From positions 6,607,751 to 6,671,750 of the forward strand of contig CM034608.1 of the NCBI GenBank assembly GCA_020091685.1: a stretch of DNA of 64,000 bases, written 5' to 3'. The translations under genes and the position numbers were made by a program. This DNA comes from Lutjanus erythropterus (taxonomy: Eukaryota; Chordata; Actinopteri; Lutjaniformes; Lutjanidae). A model generated the notes under the pieces. It did no database searches, was not told where the DNA came from, and saw only the letters and a program-made list of their open reading frames with translations. The stretch's first letter is position 1; every line of letters begins with the position of its first letter. Shown here piece by piece: positions 12,456 through 23,194 of this stretch.

Positions 12456-12800
12456 TCATGGCTGCAGTCCACCGCTGCCTCTTAAACCCGTCACTCATCC
12501 ATTTCTCATGTCACATAAACGATTTTCACAACAGTTCTTACTCAAGCTCTGTGAGACATCGTGTTCAGAGTTTGAGCGAGCTGGAGCTAAAAGTGAACAC
12601 AACGTGCTGAAGCTCACGCTAAACTCTAACACGATCCTGCAGTATGCCGAGTGGCTGGCGGTGCGTGTGACTGCTGGAGCTGACTTAATGGGAATCACAC
12701 TACAATAACACGCTCGATCCTGCTTGCTGGGGTTTCAGTTTTTACATGTTTGATCCACAGAGGCATGACATACCAGGCGTGATCATGGCATGTGACCCCC
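12440..12800. other. GC-richer block; conserved element or cryptic exon
   Basis: The block contrasts with its AT-rich flanks. One + frame of 88 codons is open, and its part from 12540 to 12708 looks protein-like, with a run ending in NTILQYAEWLA. A possible acceptor (CACAACAG) precedes it and a GTGCGT donor-like site lies inside it. However, no start or partner exon fits, and the phase does not join the exon at 10265-10446. A conserved non-coding element is equally possible. Confidence 0.25.
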
Positions 12801-15443
12801 GCCAGCTGTTCAGCCACCCTACCTCTGACCTCCAAACCCCTGGGAGTCAAAGTAAAATCATGCTTGACTTGGTGGGGCCTTTATGAGAGGTGGAGACCTG
12901 GTGACTGAGGGAGTGTATTAGGAGCATTAGAGCACTGTGGTGGAAGAACAGGTTCAAATTCCTGGATTCCAACAGCACATGCCACCAATAATGATGCATC
13001 TGTTGGTCAAAGTTATTGTTACAATAAACATGATGGATATTCATACATTCCCAGAGTAATTATATAGGAGGCACCTGAATCTGGATAAGTTATTCAGATG
13101 AGTACAAATAATGTGATGGAAATTTCTTCTATCCGAAGATGCTTGTTATTATTCGTAAAAAATCTGATCCATGACGACCTCAGCATCGTTGAAAAAGATT
13201 GTATCTACTTCAGTCACTCAGTGTTTTAATGCACCAAGATTATTCTGTTCAATTAAAGGATATTTTTACAAACTTATATAGCTTTACTGCAGAGCTTCTA
13301 TTTCCAATGCAAAACAGAATCTTTTGATTTCTAAAACAGTTCAGTTTAGTTCAGTTTATAAAACTTAATTTAGCTGAGAGAGATGAGACGTACAGTATGA
13401 GGATGTGGAAATATTTCATACACAGTTAAATGCCATTATTAAATCATTTCAATGTTTTGTAGGCACGGCAATTGCATTGCCAATAAATATTGGGTTAGAA
13501 AATACAAGATTCGCCCAAATTAATGTAACTTCTAGAATAAATAACACCCACTTCAGTTCTCTGTGTTGGATGAACAGATACAAATACAAACTAATGACAT
13601 CTCTGTGCACCTCTAACACAGTGATCACAAAAAATCAATTGTCTACCACCATTTGCATTTGTTTCATTTTTTGTTTTACTGTTCCGACTTTTTCAAATCA
13701 TTCATAAATAATATAAAACAAATACTTATTTTATATATATTTTAATATTTGATTTGTTTTTCATTTGATTTATTTGTCAGGGATCATGTACAATTGGATA
13801 GTGCCATGCTAATTGTTTCTTCTTGCTTCCATCTATGGCTGTATTACAGAGAGCATTAGTTATTCATTAATAAATAGTACATTTTATGACAGCGATAAGA
13901 AATTTTACTCAGACATTTACCCAGTTTTTTCCCTCTTTTTGCAGCTGAAAATGTGTCATGATATTTTTGAGTTATTCATATTTTAGTTGCTCTTTGTAGT
14001 GCTACCTCCACATATGAAGAGGCAGAAGATCCTGTCAGGCATTTGATGACGTTAAAAGGAAGAAAAAGGTTGGTAGGCAGTATGTGCAAAAAAAAGGTGG
14101 CATATATAAAAAAAAATATTAATGAAATAGGCAAAAGTGAACCCTGAGAAAAGCAACAAAATTGAGGAAGTCATGGGAGGAAAAACAGCTAAAACTTGCA
14201 GCCTCACAGCAAACAGCTGACACCTCCTGGCCTGTTACTACAGAATAAACCAATGACTGGCCTTCTACCTTCTCATGGTGCAGTACGACTTGCTCCCTGT
14301 TCATTTTAATGTGGAACAGCGCAGGACACGTTTCCTCCCAGTCACAAATTGACCTGCCTCCTGCTCTTTGCACTCCAGTGTCCATCCAGTTTGAGAGAAG
14401 TGGGAGTGACCTCTCATTCAGGATGTACTACCTGTTTATGCTGTCGCTTTATAACTGCACAGCAAACCAATACAAGGATCCTGACTGTAGTTACTGTGAG
14501 GACAGTGATGGGCGTCATCTGCTCAGGTTACTGTAGGGTGAGCTGGACAAAGCTTTCACAGCATACACCACCAAACTAATAGGATTTCTTTGTTACTGCT
14601 GAAGAACAAAATGTATATGTGGGCACAGACACACAACCATGAGTGTAACAGTTAAAATTTGTCCTCCCTCCCTCACTGTTTAGAGCACCTTATGATCGCA
14701 CCCACAAAACACATGCATTACATTTTAGATGATTGCAAAGCATTTTTGATTCCAACACCGGTGTTTAAACCACCACCACCACCACTGAAGACTACAACCT
14801 GAACAAAAGGACACCAGCAGCCATCAGCAACCCCTCCGGGCACCATCAGGTCATGTGACAGAGCTTTGATGGACATATACATGCCTGCGTGCCGGCCTCA
14901 CCGCTCTGTGCTCCATCTCACTCTGCTAGTGTTCAACAAATGGATATAATTAGTATTCAGAAATCAGTCATGTATGTAGGCATTTATGCATGAACACACA
15001 AGATATTTGTGTTCTCAAACTACAGCAGCACTGACGCGTATGTGTCCACAGCATGGACATATAATAGAACCTACACAGGACATTGCCACTCAGCTCTGCT
15101 TCCAGTTTTTCCTGGTGGCCACTCACAGTACTGCAGCAAAAAAAATCCCCTGCAGTGGAAAAAGTAGTTCCCCCATAAGCCACCATAATAAAAGAGACAG
15201 ATCTGTAAAACAGTTATGACTGTTGTATGTTTTTGAGCCATGGATGTTTTAAATTTATAAATTTTCCTTCAGCTGAGAAAAACAATTTAAAGATGTGACA
15301 TGTTATCACAACGTAGCCAAGTGGGAGTGCAGGAGACACACTACCAGACAGAACTGTGGGTAAGTGAGAGGAGGACTATGTGGGCACTGCATCGGTGTAT
15401 GTGACTCGCCTTGGAAGAGAAAAGAGAGCAAAAAGTGCACCCA
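12801..15443. other. Intergenic DNA, no supported gene
   Basis: Short frames such as those at 13405-13707 and 14309-14579 have no domains, no splice context and no codon regularity. A small (CCA)n run lies near 14770. No recognised mobile element was found. Confidence 0.4.
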
Positions 15444-15871
15444 CAGCCAGTCACAGCACAGAAAGTTTTCCAACAGCCAATCACAACCCAGGGGGATTTT
15501 ACAACAGCCAGTCACAAAGCAGGTGGTTTCTACAATAGCCAATCACAAAACATGTTTTCACAACAACCAATCATAGCAAAGGAGGTTTTACAACTGCCAA
15601 TCCCAAAACAGGTGTTTTGTACGACGGCCAATCAAAATACAGGGGGATTTTACATCAGCCTTACACAGCACAGAGGGATTTTTCCACAGCCGATCACAAC
15701 ACAGGGGGATTTTACAATAGCCAATCACAAAACAGGTGGTTTTTACAACAGCCACTTACAGCACAGAGGCATTTTACAACAAATAGTCACAACACATGGG
15801 AGTTTAACAAGAGCCAATCACAGCGCATTGGGGGTTTACAACAGCCAATCACAGCACAGAGGGTTTTACAG
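15444..15871. repeat. 31-bp minisatellite, about 14 units, with CCAAT motifs
   Basis: There are fourteen consecutive units of 28-31 bp (mostly exactly 31), plus a decayed fifteenth. The consensus begins CAGCCAATCACA and ends with ATTTTACAA. At least eight units keep an intact CCAATC, the core of an NF-Y/CCAAT-box site. Because 31 is not a multiple of 3 and few units make stops, a 160-codon frame stays open across the array, but its protein is only the repeat read in three phases. The flanks (GACTATGTGGGCACTGC before, GACTATATAGGCAATGC after at 16060) look like each other, so the array may sit inside a larger duplication. Confidence 0.9.
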
Positions 15872-16241
15872 CAACCATTATACATCTTCATAACTATTGT
15901 TGTCACGATACTGGAATTTCCCTTTTTGATACCTTGACAAACATCTACATTCACACAATGTAAAATTTAAAATATTAATATAAAGATAGATATAACAAAG
16001 CTATAACATGACAACACATAGTAAAAGAGACGAGTGAGACAGCACCAAGAGGAGTTGGGACTATATAGGCAATGCAGCGATGTGTGTCAACTCACTGTTG
16101 AAGAGAAAACAGAGAGGGAAAGTACACCTGGTACTGGAGTATCGATACTGCAAAAAAAGAGCATTGAAAGCATTTAAGATATTCAGTATCTGTATTTATC
16201 AATATATTGATATTTTTGACAACACACAGACAATATAGATA

Positions 16242-16296
16242 TTGGACATGTTCAGCTTTGGGGCTTTTGCTGGCTGAAAAAGCTGAACATGTCCAA
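16242..16296. repeat. Perfect 18-bp inverted repeat (hairpin)
   Basis: TTGGACATGTTCAGCTTT at 16242-16259 is the exact reverse complement of 16279-16296, with a 19-nt loop. It would form a stable stem in RNA or single-stranded DNA. It may be the end or core of a foldback element. No coding role is seen. Confidence 0.85.
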
Positions 16297-17199
16297 TTTC
16301 CTTTTCCAGCTTATTAGAGGTCGGTGTGACAGTCCAAGCAGAATGTTGCTGTGACAGTAGAAAAGGATGTCTGGACCATCCTCTCATCTCACTGTCAGAC
16401 GGTGTTGCAGATACCTCAGAGGCCTGAGGAGCTCTGCCCTGGGCTGTGAATTGCGCGATCTCTGCAAAGAGTCGAGGTGAGAGGTGTTGTGGAGAGCAGG
16501 CCCTACGAGACATTAGGTTTTGTGGGTCAACCAACTCCTTCTGCTGCCTTTCAAACGTGTGGATTTGGTAGCAGAGTGATATGAGGCAGTGGAGAGAGAG
16601 AGGTGGAAGGTTCCCTTTTGTATAAGGTCAAACTGCCGACTGCAGCTTTAAATCACAGACATGAAACTAGCAGGTATCACTCTTCTCATCTAAGTCTTGG
16701 AAAGAAAGGAAATTATTCATAAACAAAAATCATGGTTGATATTGTGCATAACCTGGAGATTTTAACATTTAGCACTTAACATTAGCATTTCTTTCTTTAG
16801 TGCATCACCACTACTCTAATCTCCTTGGCACTTTTTATTTTTCATCGTAAAACATTCTGAGGTTAATCTTGCCTTCTAAGTGGAAAATATTACAATCAGC
16901 TGTAGAGATTAAAAACTTTCAGTGATGCTTTGGTTTACTAAAGTAACTACAATATGGACTGGATATACAGAAAACAATGCAAAGTAGCCTGTATTCTTAA
17001 AAGGAAGTTGTATTTCTTAGATTTTGAAAAGGTAATATTTTGCTACAAGGTTCTCATTTGACGATAGTGACTTAAGTATGTGAAGATTTGCTATTTTCTT
17101 TTTTTCTTATTTCTTATACACCAAATCCTTTATTCCTTTGATTCTAAATTTCATTCAAATTCAAATTAAAACAATAAAACCATGCTGACTTACTGTATG

Positions 17200-17420
17200 G
17201 TGAGGTTGGTCAGTGTTCGGCAGCCTCACTCCTGCAGCAGCCCAGTGACACAGTGACACTGCCTCCCTGTAGCTTCCTCCTGGATCCTGAATGGCAGCAG
17301 GAAGGAGTGGGCCGAGAGTGACGCCTTTCTCTCCTTTATAAATCAGGCTTTATGAGTTGACATAGTGTCGTTTGTGCGTCGGTCCTGCCCCAACTCCAAA
17401 ACAATTCAAAGGACAGTTTG
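17200..17420 (+). promoter_or_regulatory. Candidate TATA-type promoter upstream of angptl8
   Basis: A GC-richer stretch ends in a good TATA-like box (CCTTTATAAATC, about 17333-17344). A non-coding first exon starting roughly 30 bp later could splice to the acceptor at 18613, which has a very long pyrimidine tract. The first exon's donor could not be fixed, so this is only a candidate. Confidence 0.3.
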
Positions 17421-18613
17421 TTGGTCTGTCCCTCGATGGCACAAAGCGGCTCTTTCAGCAGGAGTCTGAGTGGAGGAAGTCGTGTTTTGTCTCAGTCCAA
17501 CTCAATTCAGTTCAATTCCAGTTCAAAACAAAGCTTTATTTGCAGAACATTTTGATTCAAAAGATACTGGCCGATGGTACAGTGATAAACTGGATGAATA
17601 CATACACAGTACAGGGAGCCACTGAGCAAAGAAACAAATGAAAAACCCAGAATTTGAGGGCAAATTATTAAAAAAAAAAATTAAAGCCCCGCTAATTGAC
17701 ATTATTTTATATTGGCGGTATGTCTAATGGTTCTGTGTAGTGTGAAAGGTGTTCTGAACCCACCCCCTTTATTTTTAGCCTCCTCTGGTTCATATGTTTG
17801 GTTTTACAGCACATTTACTGTACAATCACCAACCTTGTTCCCAGAAACAAACAAAACAAACTCACTGTACATCCTGTCCAGCACCAAACTGCAAACAGCC
17901 AAAGTTAGTGGCTAACATCTGAAAATGGAGCTGTAGAAAATCAAGCCTACAGGTGGGAAGGTGTGCTGTAGTAAATTTTACCAGCTATTTTTAGCCTTCC
18001 TGACATCAGACGTTTATGTGAGTTTTCTTTTTTAGTCAGTTTTAGTTGATGATGATGACATCCATGGGCATTTTAGTCCAGTTTTCACCAAGTTTGAGTA
18101 TTTTAGTCAAACTTAAACCAGCAGTAACACAACACTGATGTATCGTATCGTTTTTAGAGATAATGCCAATATTGCAAACACTATCAGGGAATTTAAATAG
18201 CAGCCTGTCACTAATCATTGGCTGTACTCAGTTCACTTCCCAGAAGACAGAAGGAAGCTTGCAGCTCCTCAAAGAGCCAGCAGAGGTCTCTCTTGCTTTA
18301 CTTTCATGTGTAAATCCAGCACACTCATTTACATGAGGAGAAAAGTGTCCCAAGTTCAGCAAAGTCTTCATAATAAACCTGCAGCTTTCATTTTAAATTC
18401 CACAGTTTGTTTATCCTTCACACAGGAATCCTCAAATAATTTTTGGTGTGTGTATGTGATGTGGGACTAATTCTGATTATGATTTGAAAGAGCATATTCA
18501 AAGCTCTGGTTTAAATTTTTCAATTCTATGGTGCACGCGTCAGTCTGGGAACTCCCTCCTTCTCTCCGTCTGGCTCTCCTCCCTCCTCATCCCTCTGTCC
18601 TTCACCACCACAG

Positions 18614-18776
18614 ACCTCCTTGGAGAACATCTGAGGCACATCAGGACACTTGAGGCTCAGCAGATGTGGATTCATCTCTTCACCACTCCTGAGCTGGTAT
18701 GTTGACCAGATCTCTCAAGTTTTAGGATCTAGATCTTTAGAGGGACTTGGAGTCTCCACCTGACGAAATCCTGAGT
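18614..18776 (+). other. angptl8: Probable 5' UTR of angptl8 with upstream ORF
   Basis: A long C/T tract ends in CACCACAG at 18613, a strong splice acceptor. The sequence from here to the ATG at 18777 is therefore likely 5' UTR within the first coding exon, and an upstream non-coding exon is implied. An upstream ATG at 18663 opens a 13-codon ORF (MWIHLFTTPELVC) that stops before the main start and could dampen translation. Confidence 0.4.
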
Positions 18777-19073
18777 ATGAGCGTGAGCCGACTGCTGCAG
18801 CTTTCCGTTTTGCTGGTGGGTGTCTGTCAGGCCCGCTGTGCCCCCTCTCCACCAGGTGACCCCTCCTCCACACCACAGGAGGCAGGCCAGGTGCCGGTGT
18901 CCCAGCTGAGGATGCTGTCCCTGGGCCTGGCTCATCTGCTGCAGGGGGTGCAGGAGAACGCCAGGCGGCTGGAGCAGCAGGGAGCGCAGGTGGCGGCAGA
19001 GCTAGAAGGGTCCACAAAGAGTCTGGAGAGCCTTTGTAAGCAGAGTTTACAGGCAGGACGAACTCACAGGCAG
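18777..19073 (+). CDS. angptl8: angptl8 coding exon 1
   Basis: Encodes residues 1-99: signal peptide, a Pro/Ser-rich spacer, then the amphipathic lipase-inhibitor-like helix (LGLAHLLQGVQENARRLEQQ). The only mature-chain cysteine, apart from Cys21 at the cleavage region, is Cys87. The exon ends at CAG before a GTGAGG donor. Reading through into the intron gives a false longer frame. Confidence 0.85.
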
Positions 19074-22000
19074 GTGAGGAGGAAGCATTTTGCAAAGGAA
19101 ATCACCTTAATAAGCTATTTAGATCAAAACATCTAAACTTCTCCCTGGTTTCTGACTCACAGGCCCACAGCATTTCATAAGGTTGGTGGTAAGAAAAAGC
19201 ATAAACTTTCATATAAATGACAATATGACAATTATGATCTATTAATCGATTAATCAACTTGGCGATTCTTCTCTAGAAGTTGGTAAGTTTTTCTACAGTT
19301 TGTAGAACTTAACCTCCTAAACTCAGTTTTCCCCATGAACCAAGGGATTCAAAGTTAAAGAACACATTCTTTCACACATTCCACACAACATACAGTATAA
19401 TGTGTTTTGTATACTCTTGAAACATATTTTGTTTGGTAAAGCTTCTTTTAGAGTCATTCTAGAGTTCGTGATTTTATCCTGAAAGTGTTGTTATCTTTAA
19501 GTGGAAACTTAGTGTGGTAGGTATAATAACACCATGATAAAAACTCCACAATATATTTATCAGAATATTAAAAAACAAAGAAAAATGACAAGTTGAAAGA
19601 TGGATATTTTTGAAATAATTAAGTGCTTCTGCTTTCCTTCTCTGCTAAAGTAAAAGTAGCCTGCCATGACCTAAACATGTGCAAAAAGAAAATCGTGTTT
19701 GGTAATGAATGCTTGAATTATATATGTACAACTAGGACAAAAACAACGCAGTAGTCTGTAGCTGTCCTTTTATAAAAATGAAACTAAAATAAGGTAGATT
19801 AGAATCAGCAAACACGTGTTAAAACAAATTCAGATTAAATCAAGTGCAATCAGCATCAGAGAGAGGACGAAACCAACAAGAATTAAGTAATAAATGAATG
19901 AATTAAAAGGTATAAAATGAGAAATATTATTTGGCAGTAAGAGAGATGTTCATAGTTGGTTTAAGTCAATGAGAGTCCCTTAAAGACTAAGTAGGCTAGA
20001 ATATGAGGCAGATTCTCAAAATTGATTGAAAAACACCGGAAACCTGTGAGGAGAATAATCTTATACAGATGCTGTGAAAAATACTACTGCTGTGAATAAT
20101 GTGATATATTGTTGTTCAGGTGAGGAAGGATCTACAGATACTGAGTGCCAGGGGGGACAGGCTGCAGAGGGTGGTCAGAGATATGCAGACGGGGCTGGAG
20201 GACATGGAGACGGAGCAGGGAGCCACGGAGGAGCGGATAAACCAGATCCTCCAGAGAGTGAAGAGCCTGAACAAGCCGCGGCCGGGGGGTCAAAGTCAGC
20301 TCAATGTCAGCTCCATGAAGGTGAGCAAAAAAACAACAACTTAAGTCATGAACAGACAGGTATTTGTGTAGGTGACACCAACAAAAAGACGCACAAGCTG
20401 CATTCAATCTGTTGTCATGTTGCATCAGGAAACAGTCAAACACTGACACAAAGTTTGAATTATACTGTTGTTTAAATATGACTGTATGCTGAAGCTTTAA
20501 GATTTCTGTCATTGGAGTAAAGGGGCCTTTAGGGGTATTGCTTCCTTGATTTTCTTTTCTAAAACTTTAAAAATAAAATGAGACTATCAAATATTTAAAA
20601 ATAACTGCACTGTAATAATAAGTTATTTGTTTTAACTTAAATGTCTAAATTAAGTTATTTATTTAATTATTCAAAAGAAACAAACATTTCTAGTCAAATA
20701 AACTTGATATAAATTCACTTGAACTTGAGAAAATGAGAAAACCTGCTTGCAGTGTTTCCATCATCGACAAAAAAAAAAGCAGAAACAGAAACTTATCTTT
20801 TTTCATCATATACAGTATGTTTTCTTTAACCTATAAAAAGAAGGGTCTAGGAGAGTTTCAACTCTCAACCAGTGCATGCTGGGAAGTCTGCTAATATGCT
20901 GATCAAGTTTCTTCTGAAACTTAATTCATCAATTCAACTCATTTTTTCACGTGAAAAGACTAAGTAAAAAGAGCTCATGGTTCTGACAGCAAATACCAGA
21001 AATTTTAAGTTTTATTAACTCAAATAAATAAAACTGAATAAAAAATACTGGTTGATTCCACAAAATTTCTGTATGATTTTTTTACAGTGTGACTTTGTGT
21101 GGGTTTTTTTGTTTGTTTTTTGTAGTTTCTGTGTTGTAGCAGACACATGTTTGTCAGCAGACAGAACAGATGTGACTCGCCATCTGACATCTTTGTTGTC
21201 TTGTAGGTTGTTATGGATAAACAGGCCCGCCGGCTCGCCAGTCTGACCTCGCAGGTTTCAGCCAGAGACAGGCTGATTGACAGACGCCTGCGGTACATTG
21301 ACCAGCTGGAGAAGCAGGTAACAGGACTGACTTTAAGACATATTTGATTGTAGTGTTTAATCTGTTAAAGCTTCTCTGAACAACCAAAAGGAAAACAGGG
21401 TCAAAGAACATTTCTATAAGGAGAATCTTGCACAGTCTCACATTATTTTATTATTTTTAGGTTACATTACAGAGCGTGGCTGGTATGTTTTTCACCTTGT
21501 GAACCTGTGCATTGTGTCATCATGACAAAGTGGGGTCCATCCTGGACAGACGTACTGCAGCAGGAACTACATAGAAGTGGTATTGAGTGTTTCTGTCTGT
21601 GGACAGATTCTGTCAAACATGAGACAGCATCACAATCATGCAAGATGCACAAATTTTACAGATGTGTAGTTGAGATCAAAATGAAGTTTGAAGACCTGTG
21701 TGATCCGAGCAATGGTTAGTCATCTTAGTCAGGTTACAGTTAACCAGGTCCATCACATACGTCATCAGCAAAGACCTTAATGACGTTAATAGTTTTCGTG
21801 AAATGCTGTGGCCATGATGACGCATTATTCGCCCTGAAACAGGAAGTTGTTGTAACTTGAGTGTGCACCAAGGCTGGTTTTGTTTTCACCTTGTGAGTCT
21901 GTGCATATCATCATGGCAAAATGTGGTCCTGGCGAGCTTGGAACCAAGAAGTCATCAGATCAATCTGGCAGGATAAATGTGGGCAGGTTAAGTGAAAAAG

Positions 22001-22665
22001 CATTGTTGTTACCTCCTTCATTACCACCACTGGGGTGCCTTTGCGCAACTAACTCCAAGTAACCCCAAGCTGCTCCAGTGGAGCTGCTCATTGGCCAGGT
22101 TTTTACAATAAGGGGGCCAGGGGTCTGAAGTGTGTGACTACATCTTGCACAGCTGTGGCAGACAGTTCCCGCTACAGTAGGTGTTTCCAGGACCACATTT
22201 TGCCATGACAACACACACAGAACAACAAGTCGCAATACTGTTGGTGAGGTAAAATATGGTAAAAGTTGCCTGGTTAAAGCAAGTTTGACAAGATAAGTTT
22301 TAAGTATTCTTTCAAAGGTTCTAAGAGAGTCTTACATTCTCAACTCTGCAGAGAGATTCTTCCAGAGTGTGGGGGTGTATGAACTAAGTAGCAGCATCAC
22401 TTTGAGTTACAGTTAATGTGAGAGAGTGAGCAGAACACAGTGATCTGCTATAAAAGTGGCACTGTAGTGTGGTGGTTATGTGTGCTCTAGTCTAGATACT
22501 ATTTTTGTAAAGTCTGCCCAGGATGACTGGGGGCATGTTGTACATTAGTCCTATAGTTTTCTGTGGTTAAACAATGGTGCATTTCTTCATTTGTGACCTG
22601 TCCCTGTGTGTTTGTTTCAGGTGTCTGAGAGGCTCCCAGCAGCTGTGAGGGCAGATTCTGACTGA
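18777..22665 (+). CDS. angptl8: Angiopoietin-like protein 8 (4 coding exons, 217 aa)
   Basis: Joining 18777-19073, 20120-20320, 21207-21317 and 22621-22665 (all phase 0) gives 217 residues. Residues 1-21 are a signal peptide (MSVSRLLQLSVLLVGVCQA). Residues 41-70 (VSQLRMLSLGLAHLLQGVQE and on) match the N-terminal segment with which ANGPTL3/4/8 act on lipoprotein lipase. Most of the rest is predicted coiled coil (about 50-150 and 167-206), with one N-glycosylation sequon at Asn161. The end, QVSERLPAAVRA, resembles the end of mammalian ANGPTL8. No fibrinogen-like domain follows; a polyadenylation signal lies 235 bp after the stop. The ANGPTL8 family consists of short secreted hormones, near 198 aa in mammals, that work with ANGPTL3 to inhibit lipoprotein lipase. 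The ATG at 18777 is chosen because it directly starts the signal peptide. A diverged ANGPTL3/4 paralog that lost its fibrinogen domain is the alternative. Confidence 0.8.
20120..20320 (+). CDS. angptl8: angptl8 coding exon 2
   Basis: Encodes residues 100-166 with heptad-like coiled coil (LQRVVRDMQTGLEDMETEQG) and a short Pro/Gly-rich break near residues 151-157. The acceptor is GTTGTTCAG and the donor GTGAGC. The exon is a whole number of codons. Confidence 0.85.
20800..21060 (+). repeat. Dispersed repeat in angptl8 intron 2
   Basis: This shares the run GCATGCTGGGAAGTCT.CTAA.ATGCTGATCA, then CTT(C)..CTGAAACTTA and a downstream TCAAAT-rich tail with 45440-45640 in pip5k1b intron 11. It is a MITE-like, non-coding family with AACTTAA-type motifs. 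Confidence 0.6.
21207..21317 (+). CDS. angptl8: angptl8 coding exon 3
   Basis: Encodes residues 167-203 (DKQARRLASLTSQVSARDRL in the middle), equivalent to the ADKQSHILWALTGHV region of mammalian ANGPTL8. The acceptor is TCTTGTAG and the donor GTAACA. Confidence 0.85.
21480..22240. repeat. Direct and inverted repeat cluster in angptl8 intron 3
   Basis: A segment around TTTTCACCTTGTGA..CTGTGCAT..ATCATG.CAAA occurs at 21486-21535 and again at 21880-21930. The part CAAAATGTGGTCCTGG is found inverted at 22187-22205 (CAGGACCACATTTTG). This points to nested or rearranged transposon pieces. No gene signal. Confidence 0.5.
22621..22665 (+). CDS. angptl8: angptl8 coding exon 4 and stop
   Basis: Encodes the last 14 residues (VSERLPAAVRADSD) and a TGA. 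The acceptor is TTTGTTTCAG. The very short final coding exon and missing fibrinogen-like domain separate this gene from ANGPTL3 and ANGPTL4. Confidence 0.8.
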   Translation: MSERLPAAVRADSD

Positions 22666-22899
22666 GCACAGCTGCATCAACACAGTGAGTCTGAAGCAAT
22701 CAGCTCTCAATAAGAGTGACAAAAAGAACTGCTCGGAAACTCACAAAAAGGATGCGTCACAATCAACATGTGCGCGTCCTCATTCACGTGAATACACACT
22801 TGGGTTACTCTCCAACACAGCCTGTCAGCTGCAACAAAAATGTGTCAAAGGTTTGTGTTGAAAAGTGTTATCAGCTGTCCTCCGTTTCAGTGGTTCAGA

Positions 22900-22905
22900 A
22901 ATAAA
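22900..22905 (+). terminator. angptl8: Polyadenylation signal AATAAA of angptl8
   Basis: AATAAA follows the angptl8 stop by 235 bp, and a GT-rich stretch (TTGTGTTGTGG) lies about 25 bp further on. This is the normal layout of a cleavage and polyadenylation site. Confidence 0.6.
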
Positions 22906-23194
22906 ACTTTTCTGTTCATGTGCCGTTGTGTTGTGGCTCTGACTAACACAATATTGTGGTTGACGATGGTGTTGAAACTTCTTGTGAAGATGCTTTGCCC
23001 AAACACACCCAGAGTTTTATCACCTAAAAATAATCATATAATCAAGGTCTAACTTATTTTATATCTTTATATCTTTTTCAACTTGATGGGTTGCATTCAG
23101 GTCATATGTACCATGAAAGAAAAACAGTAATGTTGAGTCTGAATGACAAAATGGCAAATATATATATATATATTGAGTAATGTCCAGTCAAGGC

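Noticed and set aside
15411-15937. Open frames of 160 and 106 codons, Gln/Thr-rich
   Set aside because: They are the 31-bp minisatellite read through successive phases. Length is explained by the lack of stop triplets in the repeat unit.
18715-19095. 126-codon minus-strand frame
   Set aside because: It is the antisense shadow of angptl8 exon 1, which is GC-rich and so lacks stops on both strands.
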